This document shows positions 34,329 through 47,127 of a stretch of 64,000 nt of DNA, in pieces. The stretch comes from Triplophysa rosa (taxonomy: Eukaryota; Chordata; Actinopteri; Cypriniformes; Nemacheilidae): contig NW_026634130.1 of NCBI RefSeq assembly GCF_024868665.1, positions 45,332 to 109,331 on the forward strand, written 5' to 3'. The first letter of the stretch is position 1, and each line of letters begins with the position of its first letter. The notes below the pieces were generated by a model, which saw nothing but the letters and a program-made list of their open reading frames with translations, searched no databases and was not told where the DNA came from. A program made the position numbers and the translations under genes.

Positions 34329-34469
34329 AATGATCATTGCATCGCACTCTCTAGTGAGCGCTTACACAGATACACGGAGAAGCGTTTGAAAGTCCATCAA
34401 AGTCCAAATCAAACGCTTTTGTGTGGATCTGTGTAAGCGCTCGGTAGAGAGTGCGATGCAATGATCATT
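34329..34469. repeat. Long near-perfect hairpin
   Basis: Arms 34329-34389 and 34409-34469 are reverse complements over about 60 bp with few mismatches (core atgatcattgcatcgcactc and gagtgcgatgcaatgatcat) around a 19-base loop. Weaker pairing extends outward (aaccaaac/gtttggtt). It may be a foldback element. Confidence 0.9.
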
Positions 34470-34992
34470 TCACGCGCTTCCGACTGGTACCGAAGTTTGG
34501 TTTTGTGACAACACTACTTTCATCAGTAATGGATTGATAAGGCGAATCGGCCTTCCAATGCAGAAAGAAATCTCGCAGACAACGGTTCCAGATGCCAAGA
34601 GTTCAAACTTTATTTGCTCGAGCCAACAAAGTGAGATATTCAGAGTTCATCTGAAGTGATCTAACAAATAAACATCTGACTCCACATTTTTTACAGAAAT
34701 CTCATGTTGTTTTTCACAGTTTCCGCCAATCAGGTTTCACATGATATCATATTTTTATTAGCCTGTACCCTTCTTATTTGCCACAATTATATTTCAATCA
34801 GGCTCAATCTTCTTGCGGTCGCCACAGTTATGTTTCCGGCCTACTCTATTAGTATTTAATCGTGGCGAGCGCCTCTCAGAATTTTAAAATGAAAAACACA
34901 TACAGTATATCATGTTCCCTTTAAACTACACTTTTCCGGACACATTTCCTGGGCTTATCGGACGATACATGATTTATCAACTGGGTAACTAC
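34470..34992. other. Non-coding stretch, possible LTR remnant
   Basis: On the minus strand ggctcgagcaaataaag (about 34608-34625) resembles the R/U5 region of the retroviral LTR at 52145-52160. No paired end was found. Confidence 0.3.
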
Positions 34993-35977
34993 TAGGGTTG
35001 TAACGGTTCTCTGTTAAAAATTTAACCGCGCGGTTCTCCACCAACGGTTCGGCACGCGGCTCATGTTAAATCTGACGACACATTTAGAATATGGTTTGTT
35101 AAAAATTATAATGCGTAAGACAGACTGACAAAGTTCAGCTAATGTATGTTTGTCGATGGATACACATTTAATACCTACAACAAATCAAATAACGTAGACA
35201 AATTTCAATAGGATTGACGTATGTTTAATATGACCAGTCATTTCTGCTTTCATCACCCGGGTGTTGTGAGCGCGCGAGTGCAGGTGAGACCTGAACAGCA
35301 CATGTTGCTGTTTAAACTACACTCATTCAAGCCTTGCCAATTTAAACATTTAAGTGCAAGATGATGCAGATGAAAACTCGCTTGCGCGCTGTGAGAAGAT
35401 CCGAAGCACGCATACGGAATGTCTCAGACATGGCGCACATATTGAGTTGTCTTTGAAGCGCTTAAACAGATTCACACACGAAGTAGGTCAACATGCCCCT
35501 CTTGTCGAGTATCTTAACAAACATAGTAGGTTATGTCTTAAGTGAACGGATGAAAAACAACGCATGTGTACAGTATCAGTGTACTGGATCCGTTTCATTC
35601 CTCTTAAAGCGACAGCTGCATATTCCTGCTGTCTGTTAAAAGTCAAGGAAATCACTCACTGCTTGTGACTCAATAGCTTCTGTAACTTCAATTATGATTC
35701 ATCTTTATTTCATTTGTACATAGGCAATGCTATGTTTTATTTGATTACTTTAATCCATTTCTACCTTGAAAGGTATATATACAGTATCTTATTTTATTTT
35801 CTGCTTTGCTCTGTTGTTTTATTGGTGCTGTTACTTGTAGCTTGATTATTTGTTCTTATTTTTATTTGTCAGTAGTCCCTTTTCCCTGAACATAGCACAA
35901 ACCAAACCTAACTGAAATCGTTACCCTAAAACCGTGACATAAACCGAACCGTGAGTAATTTGAACCATACACCCCTA
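34993..35977. mobile_element. Non-autonomous hAT element with 8-bp target duplication
   Basis: Starts tagggttgtaacggttc and ends accatacacccccta-like (tttgaaccatacacccct a). It is flanked by a perfect 8-bp direct repeat gtaactac (34985-34992 and 35978-35985), the hallmark of hAT transposition. The 985-bp interior has only short frames with no transposase similarity. Confidence 0.85.
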
Positions 35978-36002
35978 GTAACTACTACATTACATGCACA
36001 AC

Positions 36003-36339
36003 AACGTCTTGGTTACGGATGTAACCTCGGTTCCCTGATGGAGGGAACGAGACGTTGTATCGAACCGACAGAATGGGGTTTGTCTTGAGAACCTATCATC
36101 TTCTGAGTATTTAGAAAAGGCCAATGAAAATTGGCGAATGATATTTGCATGCCGGGCTCCTCCCCGGATGTCCGGGTATAAGAGGGAAGCCAACGTGCTC
36201 ATTCATTCACCTTTGGTCTGAGGAGCCTAAAGCATCCTCCCCCGACCGCTGGGGTGGGCGGCCAGTGTTGTGGCATGAGGGACACAACGTCTCGTTCCCT
36301 CCATCAGGGAACCGAGGTTACATCCGTAACCAAGACGTT
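36003..36339 (-). repeat. DIRS terminal unit with perfect 56-bp inverted arms
   Basis: Arms 36003-36058 and 36284-36339 are exact reverse complements over 56 bp (outer end aacgtcttggttacgg). They enclose a promoter-like interior with a TATA-like ccgggtataagagg. Related units are at 60956-61281 and 63542-63874. It closes the 3' side of the minus-strand DIRS copy. Confidence 0.88.
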
Positions 36340-36959
36340 CCCTTTCTGGGAACGTCTTGTGTCGAACCGACAGAATGGGGTTCCTATGGAAAACGCCACA
36401 GCACTGAGCCGCGTCACAATCTCTGCGGAGCGACGTTGACTGGCCTGGGCGAGTCAGACGAACACGCTAGCGCGAAATTATGACCTTCCAGTGGAGAGGA
36501 AGGGGGACCCAGAGCTTTCCACAAAAAGTTGGGAAGCCCCCTAACGCCGGCCGTCACGGGCGGAGGCCTGATTCTCTAAATGGCGAGAAGCCGCCCGGCA
36601 CCGTACGGGCCACTGGGTAAGCATTATTCCCCCTGGGGGAAAAACGCTGCAGAGGCCACTACCTACCGTAGGGAGGAATTAGTGGAGACACCACATGGTC
36701 TCACCCAGAAAGTGTGGACAGGAGTTAACCGCAAGGTGGGAGTCCACCTGGGGAGGTCATGGGTTGCCAAGGTGGGAACCATTCATGAGGATACATCAGA
36801 CGGAACAGCCCACGGAGGGGGTGTTACCACATCTGGAGCACTAGGTCCGGTTAGAGCTATGTGGGAGATAACTCAACTGTACCCCGGCCTAAGGGGGCAG
36901 GGCTGCTCTACCCAGCCTGTCCCCTGGAAGGGTGCTTAGTGATGGATGGAATGCCTGTT

Positions 36960-37575
36960 CTTTACCCGAGGGGAAAGAAGTGAGGCGGGATCGCCACTGC
37001 TCCCCCCGGAGGGGGAAGGGCTTCCGCAGTCGTACGCCCTACCAACTGCCGGTCCCACACCTTGCCAGGATGCGGGCTGACACTGGTTCCGCGCGTAGGT
37101 ATTACGGAGGTATTGTTAGGCATAGCCCAACCCGCAGCTCCGCAGATGTCTGCCAGAGAGGCGCCCTGAGCCAGTGCCCACGAGGGGTGTGCCTCACCCC
37201 CAACGGGCAGGGGCGAAAAGAGATCGGTATGCCCTAACGAGGGGCACAGCACGGATAGGTTGGGACTTCCTCCCCGGTGGGGAGCGCCTGCAGGTTCACC
37301 ACCTGGTCTCTCGGGAGAGTGGTGGGAACCTTAGGCACGTAGCCGGGGCGGGGTCTCAAGATAGCGTGAGAATCCCGGCCCCGAGTTCTAGGCAATTTGT
37401 GGACACGGAGGGTGCTTGTAGATCCCCTACCCTCTTGGAGGTGAGCTCCCTGCGGAAAGCAGTCTTTATCAAGACTGAGAAAGGGCGGCAACCCGAGAGG
37501 CTCGAAGGGGGCGGGGCCTCTTGAGGCCCGCCACCTAGGTCGCAAGAGGGTACGGAGCGCGGGTAAGGTGGTCAC
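36960..37575 (-). pseudogene. DIRS tyrosine recombinase, broken
   Basis: The minus frame 37575-37234 reads LRPRPGYVPKVPTTLPRDQV, and 37252-36962 reads SWALAQGASLADICGAAGWA. Both match the C-terminal half of the DIRS recombinase, which would integrate the circular DNA copy by strand exchange using a Tyr nucleophile. The two pieces are in different frames and the catalytic Tyr region is not recognisable, so the gene is decayed. Confidence 0.7.
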
Positions 37576-38015
37576 CCTCTCGCGCCCCTTAGGAACCTAA
37601 TGACCAGGTCGTGCTGTCCCAGAGGCAACCCAGCACTTGGGTCATGATGAGCGGCCGTAGCGGCTACATACATTCCCAGTGTGGAGGGGGAGAGGTTACT
37701 CCCCCGTCTCTCTTGAGGACGGGACAGCTCGTACCCGACCGAGCAACTCCGCGGGTCTTCTCCGAGAAGAGCACCAGGACGAGAAGAGGCACCACCTATG
37801 GGCGTATAGCCCGCCAGTGAGCCCGAAGCCCTAGCCTGAGTGACGTCCGGACCGGGGGTGGGTCACTCAGGATCTCCTCGTCCCGTCCAGACATGGAGAC
37901 CAGGTTTTGCCTGGGATGCCGTAACGTGCCCCTTCCCCTGGGGAAGCTGTCCGCCAGGGGGAGCGGCCAGGGGGGAGTTGTTGTCAGAGCCTCAGCTCTG
38001 AGAACCAAGTCCTGG

Positions 38016-38669
38016 TTAGGCTGAAGGGGCGTAACTAGTACCACTTGATGCTCCTCTTTCCTGGCCTTTCACAGGACCTGTGCAATGAGGCTCACTGGGG
38101 GGAAGCGTACTTCCGCTTGTCCCGCGGCCAGCTGTGCGCAAGGGCATCCGTGCCGTGGGTCCTCGGACAGGGAGTACCAAAGCGGACAATGGGTGTAGTC
38201 CAGGGAGGCAACAGGACCACCTGTGCCTGGCCGAACTGCCCCCAAATGAGCCGGCTGCGCGGGGAGGGAGTCGCCACCGGTGGAGGAGGCGCCGGGCGAG
38301 TTGTGTTAGCTGCCGTGAGCGTATGCCACTGTGGCGATTGATGTACGCTACGGCAGTTGTGCTGTCCGACCGGGCCAGCACGTGCTTGCCCTGCACGGGA
38401 GGCTGCAGCCTCCTCAGTGCAAGAAGCACCGCCAACAACCCTAGGCAGTTGATATGCCAGCGCAGGTGGGGGCCCGTCCATCGCCCCGACACTGTGTGCC
38501 CGTAGCACACGGCACCCCAACCCTGCAGGGAGGCATCCGTCATCACCACGACGTGCCTCGAGACCTGCCATAGGGGACTCCTGTCTGCATATAGGTCATT
38601 GAAGACCAAGGGGTTAGGGTGCGTCGGCAGAAAGGCGTGATGACCATATGCCTGCTGCTGGTGTGCCAC
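38016..38669 (-). pseudogene. DIRS RNase H region
   Basis: The frame reads VVVMTDASLQGWGAVCYGHT (first Asp), the NCLGLLAVLLALRRL helix where the family usually has Glu, then HVLARSDSTTAVAYINR (Asp). The expected catalytic Glu in NCLELL is Gly here. After about residue 130 the frame departs from the family. RNase H would remove the RNA strand after reverse transcription. Confidence 0.8.
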
Positions 38670-38799
38670 GCTCTCCAGGGAACCCGACTCTGTAGCCAGT
38701 GTTGGAGCGGTCGCATGTGCATCAACCCGAGGATGCCATGTGTCCCAGGAACCTCTGAAATTGTTTCAGGGTTCTGACTGCCTGAAATGCTCTGCATGG

Positions 38800-39240
38800 G
38801 GGAGAGCTTGCTCTTTTCCCAGTTGACCTGTAGCCCCAAACAGTCTAAATGCCGGAGCACCAGGTCCCTGTGTGTACATAACAGATCTCGTGAGTGTGCC
38901 AAGATGAGCCAGTCATCGAGATAGTTCAGTACCCACACCTCTCTCCCTGAAGACCTTCGTGAAGACTCGTGGGGACAGGGACAGACCGAAGGGGAGGACC
39001 CTGTACTGATATGCCCGCCCTTCGAAAGCGAATCGTAGGAACGGCCGATGACGAGGGAGAATTGAGACATGAAAGTATGCGTCCTTCAGGTCGATTGCCA
39101 TGAATCAATCCTGACAGCTGACCGACGCCAGGATGCGCCTCTGCGTGAGCATCCTGAATGGCAGCTTGTGTAGGTGCTTGTTCAGGACATGCAGATCTAG
39201 GATGGGCCGCAGCCCCCCGCCTTTCTTTGGGACGATGAAG
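38800..39240 (-). pseudogene. DIRS reverse transcriptase region
   Basis: Minus-strand pieces read LRPILDLHVLNKHLHKLPFR, then FMAIDLKDAYFHVSILPRHR and YQYRVLPFGLSLSPRVFTK. In another frame the catalytic WVLNYLDDWLILAHS follows near 38930. A TGA at about 39108 replaces the usual Trp before FMAIDLKDAYF, and a frameshift lies before YLDD. The polymerase would copy the genomic RNA in the DIRS particle. Confidence 0.82.
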
Positions 39241-39529
39241 TACGGCTGTAAAACCCGTTGGACATCTTGGCTAGAGGGACGGGCTCGATCGCTCCCTTCG
39301 CCAGAAGGGTGGCGACCTCGGCCCGTAGTACGGGAGCATCCTGACCTCTGACTGAGGTTGAGAGAATGCCCCGAAACTTGGGCGGGTTTCTGGCGAATTG
39401 GATCGCATAGCCGAGACGGATCGTTTCCCTCAACCACGGTGACGGTATGGGGAGCTCGAGCTAAGCTCCCAGGGACTGCAACAGGGGGACTAAGGGTACA
39501 ATCTGCTTCATCGACCCCCCGGGGGGTGG

Positions 39530-40417
39530 TTAGATGGCTGGCAGTGCGGGTCTCTCGCCGGGGGCGGACCCCCGGGGAGGAGACTGGCTCTGCTGGTTTG
39601 CCTGCCTGGCGATGCAGCTCCACGCACCGTCAATTTGAGAGTGCTGAGGGCTGCAATGTACATTCGATGTTGCGCCTCGCCAAGACGCAACGTCGAGTTG
39701 CCGAACACCATCTGACAGAGGGTGAGAGTGGCTGTGAGAAACACCCAGTGAGATTGGAAGCTCTTTTTGTGAGAAAGTGGGCGCAAGGCCCCCGAAGGGA
39801 CCTAGCTGATGTTGGGACGGGGCAGGAACCGTCCCAGATCGACCGTCCAGCGATGGCATGGCTGGGGTCGGGCCCGATGATGTCAACCTCCCTGGGGTCT
39901 TCCCGTCAGGGTCGCTTCTTCCTCGAAGGTTGCTGACGGGGTGGCGGTCTCCTCTTCGATGTCCGCTTCCGGGGTGATGCCTGGATAGGGAGCGCCGGGG
40001 CCGGAGCTGGTGTCGAAGAGGGCCGGGGCTGCTGGGGAGCAGGTGCCGCACGGGATCTCGAAGGCCTGTGGGTGGCCGAGTCACGGCGGGGTAGGATGTG
40101 GCTGATCGCCTCCGTCTGCTTCTTCACTGCCGAGAACTGCGAATCACCCCCATATCACCCTCGCCGCTCACCTTGGCGGACGGTATGGCCTTAGCCATTC
40201 TCATCACGACCCGGGAAGCATGCGAGGTGGTGGCTGTTTCTTGGGAGAAAACAGCCACCCATGACCGCAACGTCTCTATGACCATCCGCCCGCAGAGCGG
40301 GCAAGATGAGTCGATGAAGGCTGCCTCAGCGTGCTGGAGACCCAAACACTTGAGGCAGACATCGTGTCCGTCCCCCTCCTCGATGAGGACACCGCACCCA
40401 CGAGAACAGCGGGACAT
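39530..40417 (-). pseudogene. DIRS gag (ORF1), broken
   Basis: The frame starts MSRCSRGCGVLIEEGDGHDV followed by CLKCLGLQHAEAAFIDSSCP and LCGRM, a Cys-rich N-terminal module typical of vertebrate DIRS ORF1 proteins. Downstream pieces in other frames are Pro/Ser/Arg-rich. The N-terminal ATG at 40417 follows the promoter-like region by about 200 bp. Frame changes near 40130 and 39900 break it. Confidence 0.75.
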
Positions 40418-40620
40418 GCCACGCTGGAGAAATTTGCTCTTTTAGAATGCTCGAACACCTCTGGAACCGCCGAGACGCCCAGGGGAAGTCGCCGCAGGAA
40501 GGGACAGTCCGCTGCACCACGTCGTAGAACCGGCAGTCTGTAGTTGCTAAGTAGTGAGTCTTTGTACTTCATAAGCGAAGGCTCCGAAGAACAAAAGGTG
40601 AATGAATGAAGCACGCCGTC

Positions 40621-40634
40621 TCCCTTTTATACCC
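40621..40634 (-). promoter_or_regulatory. TATA-like element of the DIRS terminal region
   Basis: On the minus strand it reads ccgggtataaaaggga, about 210 bp before the gag start and inside the terminal unit. The same motif recurs in the other terminal units, which supports a promoter role. Confidence 0.55.
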
Positions 40635-41280
40635 GGATATCCTGGGGTGGAGTCCGGCATGCAAATTTCATTCGCCACTTTTCATTTGCCTTTTCTAAGT
40701 AGTTGGAAGCGATTGATTCTCAAGGACGAACCCCATCTGTCGGTTCGACACAATGTCGGATGGCTCCAGTGCCCCCACTCAGGTGGCCCCCCGGAAGACG
40801 TCAAAGATGAGACCACCACCCCGACAGTAACCACGGCGGAAGCCCAAGCGGACCTCATGGGAAGACCCCAGGGAGATCGAGAATACCTTTGGGCCCGACC
40901 CCAGCCATTCCATCGCTGGTTGGTCGATCCGGGACGGTTCCTGCCCCGTCCCAACAACCCACTTCTAAAGGTTTTTCTCTCTCTCTGTGCGTGTTTATCA
41001 CAGCCGCTCTCACCCTCTACACGACGGTGTTCAGCAACTCGACGTTGCGGCGAGACCCAATGTCGAGGATAATCATCAGCCTAAGCACTCTCAATCGATG
41101 GTGCATTGTGCTAAATCATCGCGAGGCAGGTTAAACAGCAGAGCCGATCTCCTCTCCGGGCCCCCCCCCCCCACGGTGAGGGATCCGCACTGCCAGCCAT
41201 CGAAGCACCCCCTGGGAGGTCGATGAAGCAGAACGTACCCCTAGCCTGGGAGCCTGACAAGAGCTTCCCAAACCGTCACG

Positions 41281-41832
41281 GTGACTATGGGATACGATCC
41301 ATCTCGGCTACGCGATCCAACTCCCCAGACGCCCGCCCAAGTTTCGGGGCATCCTCTCAAACCTCAGTCAGAGGCAAGGATGCTCCCGTGGTTCGGGCCG
41401 AGGTCGCCACCCCTCTGGAGAGGAAGCGATCATGCTCGTCCCTCTAGCCGAGACGTTCAACGGGTTTACAGCCCGTACTTCATCGTCCTCAAAAGGGGGG
41501 GGTTGCTAGATCTGCGTACCCTGAACAGGCGCCTACTCAAGCTGCCGTTCAGGATGCTCACGCAGAAGCGCATCCTGACATCTACCAGATGTCAGGATTG
41601 GTTCATGGCAATCGACCTGAAGGACGCTTACTTTCATGTCTCGAAATTCCCTCGTCATCGCCCGTTCCTATGGTTCGCTTTCGAGGGTCAGGTATATCAG
41701 TACAGAGTCCTTCCTTTCGGTCTGTCCCTGTCCCCACGAGTCTTCACGAAGAACGTGGAAGCTGCCCTCTCTACCCTCTCGCATCCTCTCTTGGTATGGA
41801 ACTCAACTCTGTCTCCATTACAGCACGACTGA
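41281..41832 (+). pseudogene. DIRS reverse transcriptase with the active-site segment deleted
   Basis: The frame keeps LNRRLLKLPFRMLTQKRILT, WFMAIDLKDAYFHVSKFPRH (here Trp is retained) and YRVLPFGLSLSPRVFTK. It then passes from NVEAALSTL straight to WNSTLSPL. The YLDD block seen in copies 1 and 3 is missing through an internal deletion at about 41785, so no polymerase activity is possible. Confidence 0.85.
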
Positions 41833-42011
41833 CTACAGAGCGCGCTCAGTGAGTGTTGAACTGACTGGAACAATTCAAGCAGTCAGCGGTCCCCCTGAAA
41901 CAATTTCAGAGGCTCCTGGCACATGGCATCCTCGACGGGGGTGATACCCCTCGGGTTAATGCACATGAGACCGCTCCAACACTGGCTACAGAGTCGAGTT
42001 CCCTGGAGAGC

Positions 42012-42639
42012 GTGGCACACCGGCAGCAGGCGGATGGTGATTACGACTCTCTGCCGACGCACCCTAACCCCTATGCCATGTCTTCTATGACCTTTCTACG
42101 GACGGGGGTCCCTCTCGAGCAGGTCACGAGGCGCGTCGTGGTGACGACAGACGCCTCCCTGCAGGGTTGGGTTGCAACGGGCACGCAGTGTCGGGGCAAT
42201 GGACAGCCCACGCCTGCGCGGGCATATCAATTGCCTAGAGTTGTTGGATGTGCTACCTGCACTGAAGGGGCTACAACCTCTCGTGCAGGACAAGCACGTG
42301 CTGGTCCAGTCGGACAGCACAACTGCCATAGTGTATATCAACCGCCAGGGTGGCGTTCGCTCACGGCAGCTAACACGACTCGCCCGACACCTCCTCCTGT
42401 GGAGTCCGCAGGTGATCAGTTCCCTGCGAGCCACACATATCCCAGGCGACCTGAACCAGACAGCCGATGCGCTCTCTCGTCAGTTGACGACTCGCGGAGA
42501 GTGGCGACTCCCCCCGTGCAGTCCAGCTCATTGGGTACAGTTCGGGAGGGCTCAGGTAGACCCCTTCGCCTCCCTGGACACCACTCATTGCCCGCTAAAG
42601 TACTCCCCATCCGAGGCCCCCTCGGCACGGATGCTCTAG
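42012..42639 (+). pseudogene. DIRS RNase H region, copy 2
   Basis: Starts VVVTTDASLQGW (first Asp). After a frameshift near 42170 it reads INCLELLDVLPALKGL (Glu), HVLVQSDSTTAIVYINRQGG (Asp) and IPGDLNQTADALSRQL. All four RNase H landmarks are present but in two frames. The frame is ended by the hAT insertion. Confidence 0.85.
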
Positions 42640-42919
42640 CGCAGTGGTTTTCAAACCCTGGGTCGCGACCCGAATTAAAAAATGGGTCGCCAGGATGATT
42701 TAAGAAAAATGTTAGTAAAATAATTAATTCAATTTTATTATACAATAATAACAATAACAAGAATTTTGAACAGAAACACACTTAAAAATTATTTGAATAC
42801 ACGCAAAATAAGTCCATAAATCCATCACTGTGTCACCTGACCCACGTAAATTGTACGCAGTGTCGTTGACGCAGCTATTTTTCTTTCTCCTTGTGAGATG
42901 ATGCAAAGGCTTCAGTACC

Positions 42920-44748
<1,829 letters not shown>

Positions 44749-44821
44749 GTAAGTTGTATAAAGACACAGATACGCGCACACACACATACTCATTAGCTAC
44801 TCCGCGATATAATATATAAAT

Positions 44822-46116
44822 TAGGGCTGTCAAAATTAACGCGTTAATAACACGTTAACGCAGAATTCCTTTTAACGGCACTAATTTTATTAACGTGCGA
44901 TTAACTGCAGCGCGCATTTTCTGTTTGAACCTTGGCCTTGCCCGTAGTTTGAGAAAGTAAACGATGCAGCAGCAAACAGAAATGGAGAAATAAATAGGTC
45001 TTCTGAACGTAAAATTCATATATAAAACGATGTCTGATGGTTCTGTCGACAAGACTAAAGGATCTGCATTTATTGTCGATGTGAATTAAGCTATCACCGC
45101 AGCACGTCGAGTTTAAAATATCACTTGATGCGAACATACAACTGACGCAGAGAACTCTCCTCCTCGCGGCAGACCACACTAGATTGTTTTCAGCAGAGAC
45201 GGATGGACAACTTCACAAGCAACAGACTCACCACATCGATAGCTAAATGGGTGGCTACAGCATGTAGGTCAGTTAATGTAGTGGAGGACGAGGGTCTACT
45301 TGAAATTATTCGCATCGCATCTAACGATTACACATATGAACTACCTTCGAGAGCCACTGTTACAAGCAAGATTCACGGCTCTTACGAAGAGGAGAAAGCG
45401 AAAGTCGAGGAGGCGATAAGACAGACAAACACGGTTGCGCTCACCAGAGATTACTGGACTTCCCTCAGTAACCATAGCTACCTGGGGGTCACGGCTCATT
45501 ATTTTGACACACACTGGAAACTACGGTGGTACGCTTTGATCGTCATGAAGACAGACGAGAGGCACTATGGTAATGTTTGCGCTGAGCACTTTCTGCAGGT
45601 AGCCAGACAGTGGAATATTGAATTCAAAATTAGCCCACTGACCACCGATAGTGCACGCAACATGATTGCTGCGGCCAGGCAGCTTCCGTTCGAGCATATG
45701 CCTTGCATTGCACACAGCCTCCAATGAGCTATCACAGTTGCGAAAATGTAAACATGCTTGTGTAAGTAAATAGCTCAGTGCAAAGAAAGAAGTAATGGGA
45801 ACCTGTGTTTTTCCAGGGTTTTTTTCATGTGTTTAATAGACATGTACAAGTTCTTTGAAAAACATCTATGACCTTTGAAACATGTCTAGTCTTCATGCTC
45901 TATGTTGAGTATGGTTTTACTAATAAGAAACAATATACATTTGCATAAAGCATCAATATTTGTCCATGCCCATGTTGATTAGAGTATTAAAAACTTGAAA
46001 AGTATTCATTTAAGGTACATTTATAACGGATACAAATGTGCGATTAAGTTGCGATTAATCACGAGTTAACTCATTACAATCATGCGATTAAATATTTTAA
46101 TCGATTGACAGCCCTA
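44822..46116 (+). mobile_element. Second hAT element nested in copy D
   Basis: Ends tagggctgtcaa and, inverted, tagggctgtcaatcg match over 12 bp. AT-rich flanks (atataaat/atatatat) obscure the duplication. It lies downstream of the host transposase and has the same relative position in copy E (57891-59181), so it inserted before the block duplicated. Confidence 0.85.
45203..45727 (+). pseudogene. ZBED1-like hAT transposase, N-terminal/first catalytic part
   Basis: The 174-codon frame reads AKWVATACRSVNVVEDEGLL, ELPSRATVTSKIHGSYEEEK and ALTRDYWTSLSNHSYLGVTA, then TTDSARNMIAAARQLP and CIAHSLQ. That is the ZBED1/hobo-type order with the catalytic Asp blocks. It stops right after the CIAHSLQ helix; the insertion domain and dimerisation domain are deleted. 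A BED-type finger precedes it in the same element (45055-45130; clearer at 58130-58205 in copy E). It is non-autonomous. Confidence 0.85.
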
Positions 46117-46257
46117 ATATATATATATACTGTATATATATACTGAAATGCGCGCACACGTAATTATACATTATATTAGATATAGACAGAGAGAGGTGGG
46201 TCGCCTAATCTTTTTTTTTTTTTAAGGGTCGCTCTTTAAAAAGTTTGAAAACCACTG

Positions 46258-46367
46258 CTCTAGCGCACAACTGGGCGTGGGACAAGCGGAAGTACGTCTT
46301 CCCCCAGTGAGCCTCATTGCACAGACCCTATGCAAGGTCCTCCTTGTGGGCACAGGCTCGAGACGCC
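46258..46367 (+). mobile_element. DIRS copy 2, continuation between hAT and Gmr1 insertions
   Basis: Starts with the hAT target duplication ctctagcg and ends with acgcc, the target site of the Gmr1-type LTR element. The same segment is repeated at 59323-59432. It reads on from the RNase H/linker region of DIRS. Confidence 0.8.
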
Positions 46368-47071
46368 TATTACAACCTCTAGGGGTTGGTTGCAATAAAG
46401 GGTAAAGAGACTCTCCCAGCCATCAGACCAACTCACAAACCAAAGGACATCAAATTAATTTTCATGTATTTATTGTCCAAAAAATTAATTTAATGAATTT
46501 TCAACAAGAATCTGGTTGAAACAAGAAAGAATATAAACAGACAGGTCTTCATTTTTAAGAAAAGATAATAAATGTAATGATGAGCTTCAGGGTGACCCCT
46601 AGCCCAAAATAACAAACAAAACAATTCTACAAAGAAAAAGGGAAAATAACTAACCTGTTAAGATAAAAGAAAAATACAGAAATTTAACCTAACTACCTTA
46701 CATAAACAAAGGCAAACGAGTTTCAAACCAAAAAGAGGCAGGTCACCCCTACGAAAAGACTTTATCCATTTGTTGCTTGGATAATTGATGTACCACAATA
46801 CATTACATTACAAAGAACAAGCTTGTGTTGGTCTGGCGGCTGCCGGAGCCCTGAGCTGTACGACCGACCGCAGAGTCGCAAGCCGCCTCATTCCACCTGC
46901 TCTCGCGCTTTTGAAAGGAAGCATGATTTGCAGCAACCAATCACCGTCAGGGGGCGGAGCCACCAAATCAACGAGGAGGCACCAGCGGCAACTCGCACTG
47001 ACTGTGGGAACAAAGGAGAGAGAGAGAGAGACAACAACAACAACAAAAGAACTAGGCATTCACACGTAACA
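46368..47071 (-). repeat. 3' LTR of the Gmr1-type element
   Basis: On the minus strand starts TGTTACGTG after the purine tract and ends ggttgtaata, where TGTAACA-type symmetry predicts ...GTAACA (one change). Nearly identical to the solo LTR at 59433-60127. An aataaa-like ttgcaataaag on the plus strand is not on the sense strand, so signals were not assigned. Confidence 0.88.
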
Positions 47072-47127
47072 CCCCCACCATCAAGAATCAACATATTGTT
47101 GATATCACAAAAAGTTTTATGAAAACA

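Larger units (their letters stand above)
36003..40755 (-). mobile_element. Nearly complete DIRS-type retrotransposon (copy 1)
   Basis: The minus-strand order is 5' terminal region (40755-40620), Cys-rich gag (40417 down), reverse transcriptase (about 39240-38800), RNase H (38669-38300), linker, tyrosine recombinase (37575-36960), then the terminal inverted-repeat unit. That is the DIRS plan: a recombinase replaces integrase and there is no protease. Several stops and frameshifts make it inactive. The 5' terminal arm is cut after gacacaatgtcg (about 40767), where a second DIRS copy begins in the opposite direction. Confidence 0.88.
40756..42641 (+). mobile_element. DIRS-type retrotransposon copy 2, 5' and central part
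   Basis: Plus-strand DIRS sequence with the end of gag (about 40800-41230), reverse transcriptase (41281-41832) and RNase H (42012-42630), interrupted at 42641 by a hAT transposon. The DIRS sequence resumes after the hAT at 46266. It lies head-to-head with copy 1. Confidence 0.85.

Noticed and set aside
34500..34990. Possible minus-strand retroviral solo LTR
   Set aside because: Only the cgagcaaataaag region resembles the LTR at 52149; borders could not be fixed.
36145..40445. Plus-strand frames across DIRS copy 1
   Set aside because: Antisense shadows; the recognisable RT, RNase H and recombinase motifs read on the minus strand.
46808..47122. Short frames at the end of the Gmr1 LTR
   Set aside because: They lie in LTR sequence, overlap in several frames and recur in the solo LTR; no protein family.
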